Positions 33,710-42,385 of a DNA stretch of 64,000 nucleotides are shown one piece after another. Location of the stretch: contig NZ_QHKM01000001.1 in NCBI RefSeq assembly GCF_003258365.1, positions 372,001 through 436,000 on the forward strand, written 5' to 3'. Numbering within the stretch: position 1 is the first letter of the stretch; every line of letters starts with the position of its first letter. The notes beneath the pieces are model-generated. The model did not search any database, had not been told where the DNA came from, and was given only the letters and a program-made list of their open reading frames with translations. Source of the DNA: Hymenobacter edaphi (lineage in GTDB: Bacteria > Bacteroidota > Bacteroidia > Cytophagales > Hymenobacteraceae). Made by a program: the position numbers and the translations under genes.

Positions 33710-36700
33710 TTAGAAGCCGAGGTTCAGACCAAGGGTGAAGGTGCGGGCACGCGGGTACACCACGTTATCGATGCCGAGGTTGCCGTCGCGCACGGCTTCC
33801 GGGTCGAGGCCGCTGTAGTTGGTGATAAGGAACGCATTCTGAACAGCGAAGGAAACCCCGAAGTTCGTGTTTTCACCGGCCAGCGAACCGAAGTTGTAGC
33901 CCAGCGTCACGTTCTCCAGGCGCAGGAACGAGCCGTTCTCCAGGAAGTAGTCCGAGAGCAGCACCTGGTCGGTGCCGGCGGTGAACCCGGAGGCGTTGAT
34001 TTCCGGCGTCACGTTGTAGAGGTAGTTCAGCGAGTTCGACGAGAAGTTCGCGCCCGAACGCACGTTGTTGTACACGTAGTTGCCGAGCTGCGAGCGGAAG
34101 GTGAAGGCCAGCGAAGCCTTGCCGTAGTTCATGTTCGAGCCGAAGCCCAGCGAGGCCTGCGGGCGGGGCGACTTGTACTGGTAGCGGTCCGAGCCGTTGA
34201 TGACGCCGTCGCCGTTGCGGTCGACCACCACGCCCTGCAGCGGGCGGCCGGTTTGCTGGTCGTACACTTGCTGGTACACGTAGAACGACTGGGCGGGGAA
34301 GCCTACCGAGTTGATCTGCACCGTGTTGCCCACGCCGCCCGAGATGCCGCCCACCAGGTTGCCCACCGAGTTGGCGTTGCTCACGCTGGTCAGGTTCTTG
34401 ATTTCGTTGCGGTTGAAGGCCGCGTTGGCATTCACCGAGAGGTTGAACCGCTCGCTCTGCACGGCGTCCACGTTGGCCTGAATTTCAAGGCCGCGGTTCT
34501 GCAGCTTGCCCACGTTCAGGTTCAGCTCGTTGGTCAGGTTCACCAGGGCTGCTACCTGCGTAAAGCTCAGCAGGTCCTTGGTGTCGCGCTGGTACACGTC
34601 GACCGAGCCGTAGAAGCGGCCGCCGAAGAAGCCGAAGTCCAGACCGGCGTTGTAGGTGGTAGTGGTTTCCCACTTCAGCTGGCCGTTGTAGCCCGAGCTG
34701 CGCAGCGTGCGCAGGAACTGGTCGCCGAACTGGTACTGGGCGGTGGTGGTGCTCAACTGGTAGCGGGGCAGGTAGTCGTAGAAACCGCCGATGTCCTGCT
34801 GGCCGGTCTGGCCCACGCCCACGCGCAGCTTCAGGTCCGATACCGTCGAGTTATCCTTCAGGAAGCCCTCGTCCTTGAGGCGCCACGCGAAGGCGGCCGA
34901 GGGGAAGTAGCCGAACTTGTTGTCGGTGGGGAAGCGCGAGGAGCCGTCGGCGCGGAACGTGGCGGTGAAGAGGTACTTGCCGCTGAAGTTCAGGTTGGCG
35001 CGGCCGTAGAACGAAAGCAGGTTGTACTGCTGCCGGATCGTGGAGTCGCCGTTGTAGGCGGCCACGGCGCGCTGGAACACGGTGCGGTTGGCGCGGAACT
35101 CGGGGTAGTTGTACTCCGTGTTCTTGAACTGCTGCCAGGAGTAGCCGGCCAGCAGCTCGAGGCGGGTGGCGCCGAACTCGCGGTTGTACTTGCCGAAGGT
35201 TTCCAGCAGCAGGTTGTCGCGGTCCTGGCCGTAGTTGTTGTTGCGGCCGCCGCGGTTGAAGTCGGCCGCGGCGTCGGTGGGCACGAAGGTGGTGCCGCGG
35301 CCGCGCTGAATGTCGTAGCCGGCGTTGACGTTGGCGCTCAGGCCCTTCAGGAAGGGCAGCTGGTAATCAAGCTGAATGTTGCCGATGCTGCGCTTCACGG
35401 TGCTCCGGTCGCGGCGCTGGTTGACCAGGCCTACCGGGTTGCGCGGGGCCAGGGCCACCAGCTCGCCGTTGGGCTGCAGAAACTGGAAGTAGCCGCCGTA
35501 GGGGGCAAACTGGGCCTCGCTGGAGCGCACCGACTGGGTCGGGTCGAAGAATACGGCCCCGCCCACGGCGCCCTGGTCGGAGAAGTTGTTGTCGATCCAC
35601 GAACCCTTCACGTTCATGTCCACGCGCAGCTTGCCGTCGAGCAGCACGGGCGTGAGGCCCACCGAGCCGGTGAAGCGCTTCAGGTCGTTGTTGATCAGCA
35701 GGCCCTGCTGGCCCAGGTAGCCGCCCGATACGCGGTAGGGTACCTTGCCCATCGAGCCGGTGACGCTGGCCGTGTTGTCGTTGGTGTAGGCGGTGCGGAA
35801 GATTTCCTTCTGCCAGTTGGTGTTGGCCGTGCCCAGCAGGGATTTGGAGAGGGCGCTGCCGCGGGCGTTAACCAGGGCGCGGTACTCGTCGCCGTCGAGC
35901 ACATCCACGTACTTCACCGGGGTGGCGATGGAGTGCTGGCTCGTTACGTTCACGCGCAGCTTCTCGCCGGCCACGCCGCGCTTGGTGGTTATCAGCAGTA
36001 CGCCGTTGGAGGCGCGCGAACCGTAGATGGCGGTGGCCGAAGCATCCTTGAGCACCGTGATGCTCTCGATGTCGTTCGGGTTGATGAGGGTGAGCGGGTT
36101 GGACGCGCCCCGCAGCGTGCCGTTGTCCACGGGCACCCCGTCGATAACGATAAGCGGGTCGTTGGAGGCCGACAGCGAGGAGCCGCCGCGGATGCGGATC
36201 TGCGAGGCCGCGCCGGGCTGGCCGCTGGTGGTGGTGATCTGCACCCCGGCCACTTTGCCCTGCACCAGTTGCTCGGGGTTGGTCACCTGGCCCTTCACGA
36301 ACTGCTTCTCGGAGATTTGCTCAACCGAGCCGGTCAGGTCCTGGCGGCGGGTGGTGCCGTAGCCCACAACCACCGCTTCGTTGAGCAGGGTGGTGTTTTC
36401 GCCCAGGGCAATGTTGGTAACGCTGGCCGTCTGGCCGGCCGTGACGGTAACGGGAATGCGCTGGGTGGAGAAGCCCACGAACGAGGCCACCACGGTGCGC
36501 GGCCCGGCCGGCACGTTCTGGATCAGGTACTGCCCTTCGGCATTAGTCGAGCTGCCCAGCTGCGTCCCTTCGATGATGACAGTAACGCCCGGCAGGGGCT
36601 GCTGCTTCTCGTCGAGTACGCGTCCGCTCACGGCCCCGGTCTGGGCGGCGGCGCTCAGCGTGCAGCAAATGAGAAAAAATAGCAGAAACCAGAGTTTCGG

Positions 36701-36718
36701 CAGGTACGAGTGCTTCAT
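33710..36718 (-). CDS. susC: SusC-like TonB-dependent outer-membrane transporter
   Basis: 1002 residues. After the signal peptide (to about 26) comes a carboxypeptidase-D regulatory-like domain (GAVSGRVLDEKQQPLPGVTV, about 28-110), then the TonB-dependent plug (VVVGYGTTRRQDLTGSV, IRIRGGSSLSASNDPLIVIDG, YGSRASNGVLLITTKRG) and a beta barrel ending in aromatic NVVYPRARTFTLGLNLGF. It imports oligosaccharides with energy from TonB. The start is set by the signal peptide; an upstream extension is implausible. No ECF sigma/anti-sigma pair or hybrid two-component regulator is adjacent, so control must lie elsewhere. Its divergent spacer with the esterase (about 370 bases, AT-rich) must carry both promoters; I could not resolve them. 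Confidence 0.95.
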   Translation of the reverse strand: MKHSYLPKLWFLLFFLICCTLSAAAQTGAVSGRVLDEKQQPLPGVTVIIEGTQLGSSTNAEGQYLIQNVPAGPRTVVASFVGFSTQRIPVTVTAGQTASVTNIALGENTTLLNEAVVVGYGTTRRQDLTGSVEQISEKQFVKGQVTNPEQLVQGKVAGVQITTTSGQPGAASQIRIRGGSSLSASNDPLIVIDGVPVDNGTLRGASNPLTLINPNDIESITVLKDASATAIYGSRASNGVLLITTKRGVAGEKLRVNVTSQHSIATPVKYVDVLDGDEYRALVNARGSALSKSLLGTANTNWQKEIFRTAYTNDNTASVTGSMGKVPYRVSGGYLGQQGLLINNDLKRFTGSVGLTPVLLDGKLRVDMNVKGSWIDNNFSDQGAVGGAVFFDPTQSVRSSEAQFAPYGGYFQFLQPNGELVALAPRNPVGLVNQRRDRSTVKRSIGNIQLDYQLPFLKGLSANVNAGYDIQRGRGTTFVPTDAAADFNRGGRNNNYGQDRDNLLLETFGKYNREFGATRLELLAGYSWQQFKNTEYNYPEFRANRTVFQRAVAAYNGDSTIRQQYNLLSFYGRANLNFSGKYLFTATFRADGSSRFPTDNKFGYFPSAAFAWRLKDEGFLKDNSTVSDLKLRVGVGQTGQQDIGGFYDYLPRYQLSTTTAQYQFGDQFLRTLRSSGYNGQLKWETTTTYNAGLDFGFFGGRFYGSVDVYQRDTKDLLSFTQVAALVNLTNELNLNVGKLQNRGLEIQANVDAVQSERFNLSVNANAAFNRNEIKNLTSVSNANSVGNLVGGISGGVGNTVQINSVGFPAQSFYVYQQVYDQQTGRPLQGVVVDRNGDGVINGSDRYQYKSPRPQASLGFGSNMNYGKASLAFTFRSQLGNYVYNNVRSGANFSSNSLNYLYNVTPEINASGFTAGTDQVLLSDYFLENGSFLRLENVTLGYNFGSLAGENTNFGVSFAVQNAFLITNYSGLDPEAVRDGNLGIDNVVYPRARTFTLGLNLGF

Positions 36719-37087
36719 GATGACATGAAAAGGGTTGTGGGAAAATGGCAGGGCTTGGGGAGGGTGGCTCCGGCCGCCGAATGCGCGGCGCCAACGTTTC
36801 CGGTAGCGCCCAAAATCGGCAGTCATCAGCCAGTTGGCATTAATAAACTGCGCAAGTTAAAGTTTTGATTTCGGCAAATACAACGAAGAAAACCAGCAAA
36901 AGGCCCTGATTTTTTGCAGATCAGACCTTCGGCCGGGGTGCCATGCTGTTGATAATCAGCCGAGACGAGAAAAGAAGCCTCCAAACGATTGCGCAGCGAA
37001 TGTGAGTGAGCGTTTAATCACCGAACTCAATCGGTAGGCAAATTTCGCTGGTTTCTATCACTTTTGCGCTGTAACAACCTCGATTAT

Positions 37088-38512
37088 ATGCGTCTTTTTT
37101 TTGTCTTGCTGGCCTTGGTCGCGGGAAGCGCCCGGGCCCAAACCACTTTTCGGCTGACCAGCGTGCCCGCCAGCACGCCCGTCGGCGCCACGCTCTACGT
37201 AGCGGGCTCGTTCAATAACTGGAGCCCCGGCAGCGCCGCCCACGCCCTGACGGCGCAGCCCGACGGCAGCTACACCGTCACGCTGCCGGCCTCGGTCACG
37301 GGGGCGCTGGAGTTCAAGTTCACCCGCGGCAGCTGGGCCGCCGTCGAGTCCGACGCGCAAAACCAGGACATCGGCAACCGCCGCTACACCGCCACCGGGG
37401 CCGCCGTCACGGTGAACCTGCAGGTGGTGAACTGGAAGGACCTGGGCGGCTCGGCGCCTTGCCAGTCGACGGCCCTGCAGCCCAACGTGCAGGTAATCAA
37501 CACGGCCTTTGCCATGCCGCAGCTCGGGCGCACCCGCCGCGTGTGGGTGTATCTGCCCGCCGGCTACGCCAGCAGCGGCACCCGGCGCTACCCCGTGCTG
37601 TATATGCACGACGGGCAGAACGTGTTCGACCAGTGCACCAGCTTTTCGGGCGAGTGGGGCGTGGACGAGGCCCTGGCCGCCTTGCAGCAGAGCGGGCAGG
37701 ACCCCACCGGCTGCATCGTGGTGGCCGTCGACAACGACGGGGCGCAGCGCCTCAACGAGTATTCGCCCTGGAACAACCCGCAGTACGGCGGCGGGCAGGG
37801 CGACCAGTACGTGGAGTTCCTGGTGCAGACGCTCAAGCCCTACATCGACCAGCAGTACCGCACCCTGCCCGACCGCCTGAACACCGGCATCGGCGGCAGC
37901 AGCATGGGCGGGCTGATTTCGCTGTACGCGGCGCTGAAACACCCGGGCGTGTTCGGGCGGGCAGCCATTTTCTCGCCCGCGTTCTGGTTTGCCGAAGCCC
38001 CGCTGAAGGCCTACCTGCACCAGCACCGCGCCACCGCCGCCCAGCCCACGCGCTTCTACTTCGTGGCCGGCACCCAGGAAAGCCAGACCATGGTGCCCTT
38101 GATGCAGGCCGTGCGCGACTCGCTGCAGCGCGCCGGCTACGCCGCCTCGGACCTCACTACCCTCTCGCTGGCCGACGGGCAGCACGCCGAGTGGTTCTGG
38201 CGCCGCGAGTTCCCGGCCGCTTACCAGTGGCTGTATCGCCCCGGCACCACCACGGCCGCGCGGGCGGCGGCGGGCGCGGCCGCGTTCCAGCTGTTTCCGA
38301 ACCCGGCCGCGCACGTGCTCACGGTGCAGCTGCCCGCCGGCTGGCAGCGTGGCCGGCTGGAAATTCTGGACTCGGCCGGCCGGGTGGTGCTGCGCCGCAC
38401 CCTGCGCCAGGCAACCGAGGCCGTGAACGTGGCCGGGCTGCGCCGCGGCCAGTACGTGGCGCGGCTGCAGGGCGACAAAACTACCCTCAGCCAGCCTTTC
38501 GTGAAGGAATAG
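37088..38512 (+). CDS. T9SS-secreted esterase with glycogen-binding module
   Basis: 474 residues: signal peptide (to about 18), an AMPK/CBM48-like carbohydrate-binding module with AGSFNNWSPG (about 45), an alpha/beta-hydrolase esterase domain (esterase D-like, about 145-375), and a type A T9SS sorting domain (FQLFPNPAAHVLTVQL, from about 395). The nucleophile is Ser272 in GGSSMGG; YMHDGQNVFD precedes it as in the family, and His in ADGQHAEWFW completes the triad. It probably removes acyl groups from a glycan to which the FNNW module binds. It is divergent from susC and belongs functionally with the GH13 and Sus genes; its substrate is unknown. Confidence 0.88.
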   Translation: MRLFFVLLALVAGSARAQTTFRLTSVPASTPVGATLYVAGSFNNWSPGSAAHALTAQPDGSYTVTLPASVTGALEFKFTRGSWAAVESDAQNQDIGNRRYTATGAAVTVNLQVVNWKDLGGSAPCQSTALQPNVQVINTAFAMPQLGRTRRVWVYLPAGYASSGTRRYPVLYMHDGQNVFDQCTSFSGEWGVDEALAALQQSGQDPTGCIVVAVDNDGAQRLNEYSPWNNPQYGGGQGDQYVEFLVQTLKPYIDQQYRTLPDRLNTGIGGSSMGGLISLYAALKHPGVFGRAAIFSPAFWFAEAPLKAYLHQHRATAAQPTRFYFVAGTQESQTMVPLMQAVRDSLQRAGYAASDLTTLSLADGQHAEWFWRREFPAAYQWLYRPGTTTAARAAAGAAAFQLFPNPAAHVLTVQLPAGWQRGRLEILDSAGRVVLRRTLRQATEAVNVAGLRRGQYVARLQGDKTTLSQPFVKE

Positions 38513-38542
38513 TTGGCGGCTGATGCGGCGCGGAAGGCCACT

Positions 38543-38614
38543 GGCCGCCGGAAAAAGCAATGCCGGGCCCCGCTGCAGCTGCAGCGGGGCCCGGCATTGC
38601 TTTTTCCGGCGGCC
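38543..38614. terminator. Very long perfect palindrome acting as terminator
   Basis: Two 36-base arms that pair perfectly with no spacer between them (centre CTGCAG/CTGCAG). The right half contains five T. It lies 30 bases after the esterase stop and is far longer than a terminator needs. Confidence 0.8.
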
Positions 38615-38740
38615 GACGTTAGCAGATCCGCAAAACGAACGGGTGTTCGTCGGGGGATTTTAGAAGCAGGCAATGATTTGGGGAGCTATTTTGCGAATTG
38701 TTAAAATTTTAGCCGTTTGGTTAAAATAATTTGATTTGGA

Positions 38741-38773
38741 TTTGGCTTCTGCGGCCCGGCTACGGTACTTTTG
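38741..38773 (+). promoter_or_regulatory. trp operon promoter
   Basis: TTTG at 38741-38744, a 21-base spacer, then TACTTTTG at 38766-38773: both boxes of the Bacteroidota vegetative promoter at the expected spacing. Predicted start near 38779, 15-20 bases before the leader peptide. Confidence 0.75.
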
Positions 38774-38795
38774 CAGCGTCAACCATTCACTCACC

Positions 38796-38885
38796 ATGAC
38801 ACTCGCTTCGAACATGCATCTGCCGCTTTGGTGGTGGCCCAGCCGTTTTGCCGGTCGGGACCAGTCCTCTGCGTGCGCAGCGTAA
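38796..38885 (+). CDS. trpL: trp operon leader peptide
   Basis: A 29-residue peptide, MTLASNMHLPLWWWPSR followed by FAGRDQSSACAA. Three consecutive Trp codons (residues 12-14) lie close behind the start. Tryptophan is rare, so a triple run just upstream of trpE is a strong sign of an attenuator: when charged tRNA-Trp is scarce the ribosome stalls on these codons and changes the folding of the RNA downstream. The ORF follows the promoter and precedes an intrinsic terminator and then trpE. It was found by reading the leader; its size is below the usual gene-finding limit. The peptide itself probably has no function after translation. Confidence 0.85.
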   Translation: MTLASNMHLPLWWWPSRFAGRDQSSACAA

Positions 38886-38926
38886 TTCGGAGCAGTTGAC
38901 CCTGCTACCCTTGAATGCTTAGCAGT

Positions 38927-38961
38927 GCAAGCCCGGCCCGCCAGCCGGGCTTGTTGCTTTT
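38927..38961 (+). terminator. trp attenuator terminator
   Basis: Ten-base arms CAAGCCCGGC/GCCGGGCTTG, six-base loop, then TTGCTTTT, located between trpL and trpE. Upstream, AGCAG (38891), CTGCTA (38902) and TAGCAG (38920) can pair in alternative ways, and CTTG (38910) can pair with the CAAG that begins the terminator arm. This gives a possible antiterminator, but the competing structures were not computed. Confidence 0.7.
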
Positions 38962-38996
38962 CAGCGCCGCCGCTCCGTATTCATTTCCGCCTTCCT

Positions 38997-40478
38997 ATGC
39001 CGCCTACCATCACCCTGCGCACCCGTCACCTGCGCCTGCCCGCCGACACCGTCACGCCCGTGGGGCTGTATTTGCGGCTGCGCGACCAGTACCCCGGCTG
39101 CCTGCTGCTGGAAAGCTCCGACTACCACGCCCAGCAGAACGCGTTTTCCTACCTGGCCCTCGACGAGCTGGCCCGCTTCGAGCTGCGCGGCGCCGAGCTG
39201 CTGGAGCGCCTGCCCGGCGGCCGGGAGCAGCGCCGCACCCTGGCCGATCCGCGCCACGAGGCCCTGGACTGCCTGCGTCAGTTCGCCGGCCGCTTTTCGG
39301 CCCCCGACAGCGGGCAGCCTTTTATCAGCGGAGGGCTGTTCGGCTTCATGGGCTACGGCGCCGCCCCGTACTGCGAGGACGTGACCTTCGACGCCAGCAA
39401 GCCCGCGCCCTATCAGCTACCCGACGCGCGCTACGGCCTCTACCGCTACGTGCTGGCCCTGAACCACTACCGCCAGGAGCTGCACGTGTTTGAGCACACG
39501 CCCGAGGGGCAGGAGCCCGACGACGCGGCCCTGCAGCGCCTGCTGAGCGTGGTGCGCAGCCCGGTGCGGCCCTCGTTCAGCTTCGCGCTGGAAGGGGAGG
39601 AGGCCACCAACCAGACCGACGACGAGTTCCGGCAGGTGCTGGCCCAGGGGCAGCGCCACTGCCTGCGCGGCGACGTGTTTCAGATTGTCCTCTCGCGGCG
39701 CTTTCAGCAGCGCTTCCGCGGCGACGAGTTTCAGGTGTATCGCGCCCTGCGGGCCATCAACCCCTCGCCCTACCTCTTTTACTTCGACTACGGCAGCTAC
39801 CGCCTGCTGGGCTCCTCGCCCGAGCCGCAGCTGCGGGTGGCCCACGGCGAAGCCAGCATCTTTCCCATTGCCGGCACTTTCCGCCGCACCGGCCACGACG
39901 CCGAGGATGCTGCCCTGGCCGAAAAGCTGGCCGCCGACCCCAAGGAAAACGCCGAGCACGTGATGCTGGTGGATTTGGCCCGCAACGACCTGGCCCGCCA
40001 CGCCGAAACGGTGACGGTGCGCCGCTTCCGCGAAATCCAGTACTACTCGCACGTCATCCACCTCGTCAGCCACGTGCAGGCCACGCTGGCCCCGGGCACC
40101 GACTCGCTGCAGGTGGCGGCCGATACCTTCCCGGCCGGCACGCTCTCGGGGGCGCCCAAGGTGCGGGCCATGCAGCTGATCGACGCGCTGGAGCCCTCCA
40201 CCCGTGGCCTCTACGGCGGCTGCCTGGGCCACCTGGGCTTCGACGGCAGCTTCAACCACGCCATTTTCATCCGCTCGTTCGTGAGCGTGGGCGGCACGCT
40301 CTACTACCAGGCCGGCGCGGGCGTGGTGGCCAAGTCCGACCTGGAAGCCGAACTCAACGAGGTGCACCACAAGCTGGGCGCGCTGCGGCAGGCGCTCAGG
40401 CAGGCCGCCCGCGCCGGCGAAGAAGTGGTGGCTACCGAGCTGGGCGAGCGGGCGCCGTTTCCCACTGCGGCCGTCTGA
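38997..40478 (+). CDS. trpE: Anthranilate synthase component I
   Basis: Converts chorismate and ammonia (from TrpG) to anthranilate, the first committed step of tryptophan synthesis. 493 residues. The feedback site motif LLLESSDYH (37-45, LLES core) suggests inhibition by tryptophan. The catalytic part has QIVLSRRFQ, SPYLFYFDYG, PKENAEHVMLVDLARND and FPAGTLSGAPKVRAM. Start 38997 is chosen because the in-frame extension upstream would run through the attenuator terminator. First structural gene of the operon; trpG starts 50 bases later. Confidence 0.96.
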   Translation: MPPTITLRTRHLRLPADTVTPVGLYLRLRDQYPGCLLLESSDYHAQQNAFSYLALDELARFELRGAELLERLPGGREQRRTLADPRHEALDCLRQFAGRFSAPDSGQPFISGGLFGFMGYGAAPYCEDVTFDASKPAPYQLPDARYGLYRYVLALNHYRQELHVFEHTPEGQEPDDAALQRLLSVVRSPVRPSFSFALEGEEATNQTDDEFRQVLAQGQRHCLRGDVFQIVLSRRFQQRFRGDEFQVYRALRAINPSPYLFYFDYGSYRLLGSSPEPQLRVAHGEASIFPIAGTFRRTGHDAEDAALAEKLAADPKENAEHVMLVDLARNDLARHAETVTVRRFREIQYYSHVIHLVSHVQATLAPGTDSLQVAADTFPAGTLSGAPKVRAMQLIDALEPSTRGLYGGCLGHLGFDGSFNHAIFIRSFVSVGGTLYYQAGAGVVAKSDLEAELNEVHHKLGALRQALRQAARAGEEVVATELGERAPFPTAAV

Positions 40479-40528
40479 TTGCCGCCGTCCCTGAGCCCCA
40501 GCTTCGCTTCTGCAACGTACCTGATCCG

Positions 40529-41113
40529 ATGAATATTCTCGTTTTCGACAACTACGACTCCTTCACCTACAACCTCGTGCAGGTGCTGCGCGAGCTGGGC
40601 CACGGCGCCCGGCTGACCGTGCGCCGCAACGACCAGCTCGATCTGGATGAGGTGGCGGCCTACGACGCGGTGCTGTTGTCGCCCGGTCCCGGGATTCCCT
40701 CGGAGGCCGGCCTGATGCCCGCGCTGATTCAGCGCTACGCCCCCGCCAAGCGCATTCTGGGCGTGTGCCTGGGCCACCAGGGCATTGCCGAAAGCTTCGG
40801 CGCCGAGCTGGTGAACCTGACCGAGGTGCACCACGGCGTGGCCAGCCAGGCCACCGTCACGGTGCCCGAGGAGCGGTTGTTCCGGGGCCTGCCGGCGCAG
40901 TTCAACGTGGGGCGTTACCACTCCTGGGCGGTGCGCCCCGGCTCCCTGCCCGCCAGCCTCGAAGCCACTGCCCACGACGCCAGCGGCGAAATAATGGCTC
41001 TGCGTCACCGCCGCTACGACGTGCGCGGGGTGCAGTTTCACCCCGAGTCGGTGTTGACCGAGCACGGCCACCAACTGCTGCAAAACTGGCTCGAAGGTGA
41101 AATAGTGAGATGA
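40529..41113 (+). CDS. trpG: Anthranilate synthase component II (glutamine amidotransferase)
   Basis: Releases ammonia from glutamine for TrpE. 194 residues with the class I triad Cys80 (GVCLGHQG), His171 and Glu173 (FHPES), and the oxyanion motif SPGPGIP. Odd feature: the last five residues (GEIVR) and the stop codon lie inside an octamer-array repeat, so the repeat has supplied the C-terminus of the protein. The family C-terminus is variable, so function is probably not affected. A role in both tryptophan and folate synthesis, as in some bacteria, cannot be excluded. Confidence 0.95.
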   Translation: MNILVFDNYDSFTYNLVQVLRELGHGARLTVRRNDQLDLDEVAAYDAVLLSPGPGIPSEAGLMPALIQRYAPAKRILGVCLGHQGIAESFGAELVNLTEVHHGVASQATVTVPEERLFRGLPAQFNVGRYHSWAVRPGSLPASLEATAHDASGEIMALRHRRYDVRGVQFHPESVLTEHGHQLLQNWLEGEIVR

Positions 41114-41199
41114 TGAAATGGTGAGTTGAGGCGCCGCTTGCGCATGTAACTCTTCTTCAACATCAAACTCGCCACTTCGCCACTTCGCCATTTCACCAC
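41096..41199. repeat. Octamer-array inverted repeat (GGTGAAAT type) spanning the trpG end
   Basis: Left units: GGTGAAAT, AGTGAGAT, GATGAAAT, GGTGAGTT. Right units: ACTCGCCA, CTTCGCCA, CTTCGCCA, TTTCACCA. The centre is about 36 bases. It starts inside the trpG coding region and ends six bases before trpD. Same family as 6950 and 16857. Confidence 0.8.
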
Positions 41200-41204
41200 C
41201 TGAC

Positions 41205-42200
41205 ATGAAAGAACTGCTCACTGCCTTATTCGACCACCACACCCTGAGCCGCCCGGAGGCGCACGCGCTGATGCTGCGGCTGGGGGAGGGCGAGGTCACC
41301 GACGTGGAAGCGGCGGCCCTGCTGGCCGTCTACCGCATGCGCCCGATTACCGTACCCGAGCTGGCCGGCTTCCGCGACGCGCTGCTGGAGCTGTGCCGCG
41401 ACCCGCTGCTGGGCACCCACGAAGTGCTCGACATCGTGGGCACCGGCGGCGACGGGAAGGCCACGCTCAACATCAGCACCCTGGCCTCCTTCGTGGTGGC
41501 GGGGGCGGGCTACAAGGTGGCCAAGCACGGCAACTTCGGCGTGTCGTCGCCGGTGGGTTCCAGCAACGTGCTGGCTTACTTTGGCTACGACTTCGACGCC
41601 GACCCCGACCGCCTGCGCCGGCAGCTCGACACGGCCGGCATCTGCTTCTTGCACGCGCCGGCCTACCACCCGGCCATGCGCCGCGTGGCCCCGGTGCGCC
41701 GCGACCTGGGCGTGCGCACTTTCTTCAACATGCTCGGCCCGCTCATCAACCCCGCCCGCCCGGCGGCCCAGCTGCTAGGCGTGTACAGCCTGGAGCTGCT
41801 GCGTCTCTACCAGTACCTGCTCGAAGACGCCGGCACGCGCTACGCCGTGGTGCACGCCCTCGACGGCTACGACGAGCTGAGTTTGACCGGCGAGGCCAAA
41901 ATTGCCACCTCGGCCGAGGGCGAGCAACTGCTCACGGCCGAAGCCCTCGGCCTGCCGGTGTGCCAGGCCGAGGAGCTGGCCGGCGGGCAGTCGGTGGAAG
42001 GCTCGGCCCGCATCTTCCGCGACGTGCTCGACGGCAAAGGCACCCGCGCCCAGTGCGACGTGGTGGCCGCCAACGCCGCCCTCGGCATCCGCTGCATCAA
42101 TCCCAAGGTGTCGCTGCCCGACGCCCTCGAAGCCGCCTACGACTCGCTCGATTCTGGTCGCGCCCGCCGCGCCTTTATCGGCCTGCTGAACACGCAGTAA
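41205..42200 (+). CDS. trpD: Anthranilate phosphoribosyltransferase
   Basis: Joins anthranilate to PRPP to give phosphoribosylanthranilate. 331 residues. The PRPP-binding loop GTGGDGKATLNIST (about 79-92), KHGNFGVSSPVGSSNVL and RRDLGVRTFFNMLGPLINPA are all as in the family. Starts after the repeat that separates it from trpG. Confidence 0.96.
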   Translation: MKELLTALFDHHTLSRPEAHALMLRLGEGEVTDVEAAALLAVYRMRPITVPELAGFRDALLELCRDPLLGTHEVLDIVGTGGDGKATLNISTLASFVVAGAGYKVAKHGNFGVSSPVGSSNVLAYFGYDFDADPDRLRRQLDTAGICFLHAPAYHPAMRRVAPVRRDLGVRTFFNMLGPLINPARPAAQLLGVYSLELLRLYQYLLEDAGTRYAVVHALDGYDELSLTGEAKIATSAEGEQLLTAEALGLPVCQAEELAGGQSVEGSARIFRDVLDGKGTRAQCDVVAANAALGIRCINPKVSLPDALEAAYDSLDSGRARRAFIGLLNTQ

Positions 42201-42332
42201 GCCTTGGTAGAGCAGCACGGGCGCGTCTGCTCGCGGCAGCCGCGGACGACTATCTGCCGCTGAGACGCAAGGCTGCGGCTTTGCACCCAGCATCATTTTC
42301 CCCAAACATCAACCCCGATTTACCTCCCTTGG

Positions 42333-42381
42333 TCGTCAGGCTCCCCCTCTCCCCTTGGAGAGGGGGTCGGGGGGTGAGGCT
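42333..42381. repeat. CT-rich palindromic repeat upstream of trpC
   Basis: Ten-base arms CCCCCTCTCC/GGAGAGGGGG with a four-base loop, flanked by AGGCT and GAGGCT, ending four bases before the trpC start codon. Resembles a dispersed intergenic repeat seen in many bacterial genomes. It could hide or expose the trpC ribosome-binding region. The preceding 130 bases after trpD show nothing else. Confidence 0.6.
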
Positions 42382-42385
42382 CTTT

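Noticed and set aside
38796-38965. T-box riboswitch in the trp leader
   Set aside because: No T-box sequence or specifier-loop arrangement was seen; the triple Trp codons point to a leader peptide.
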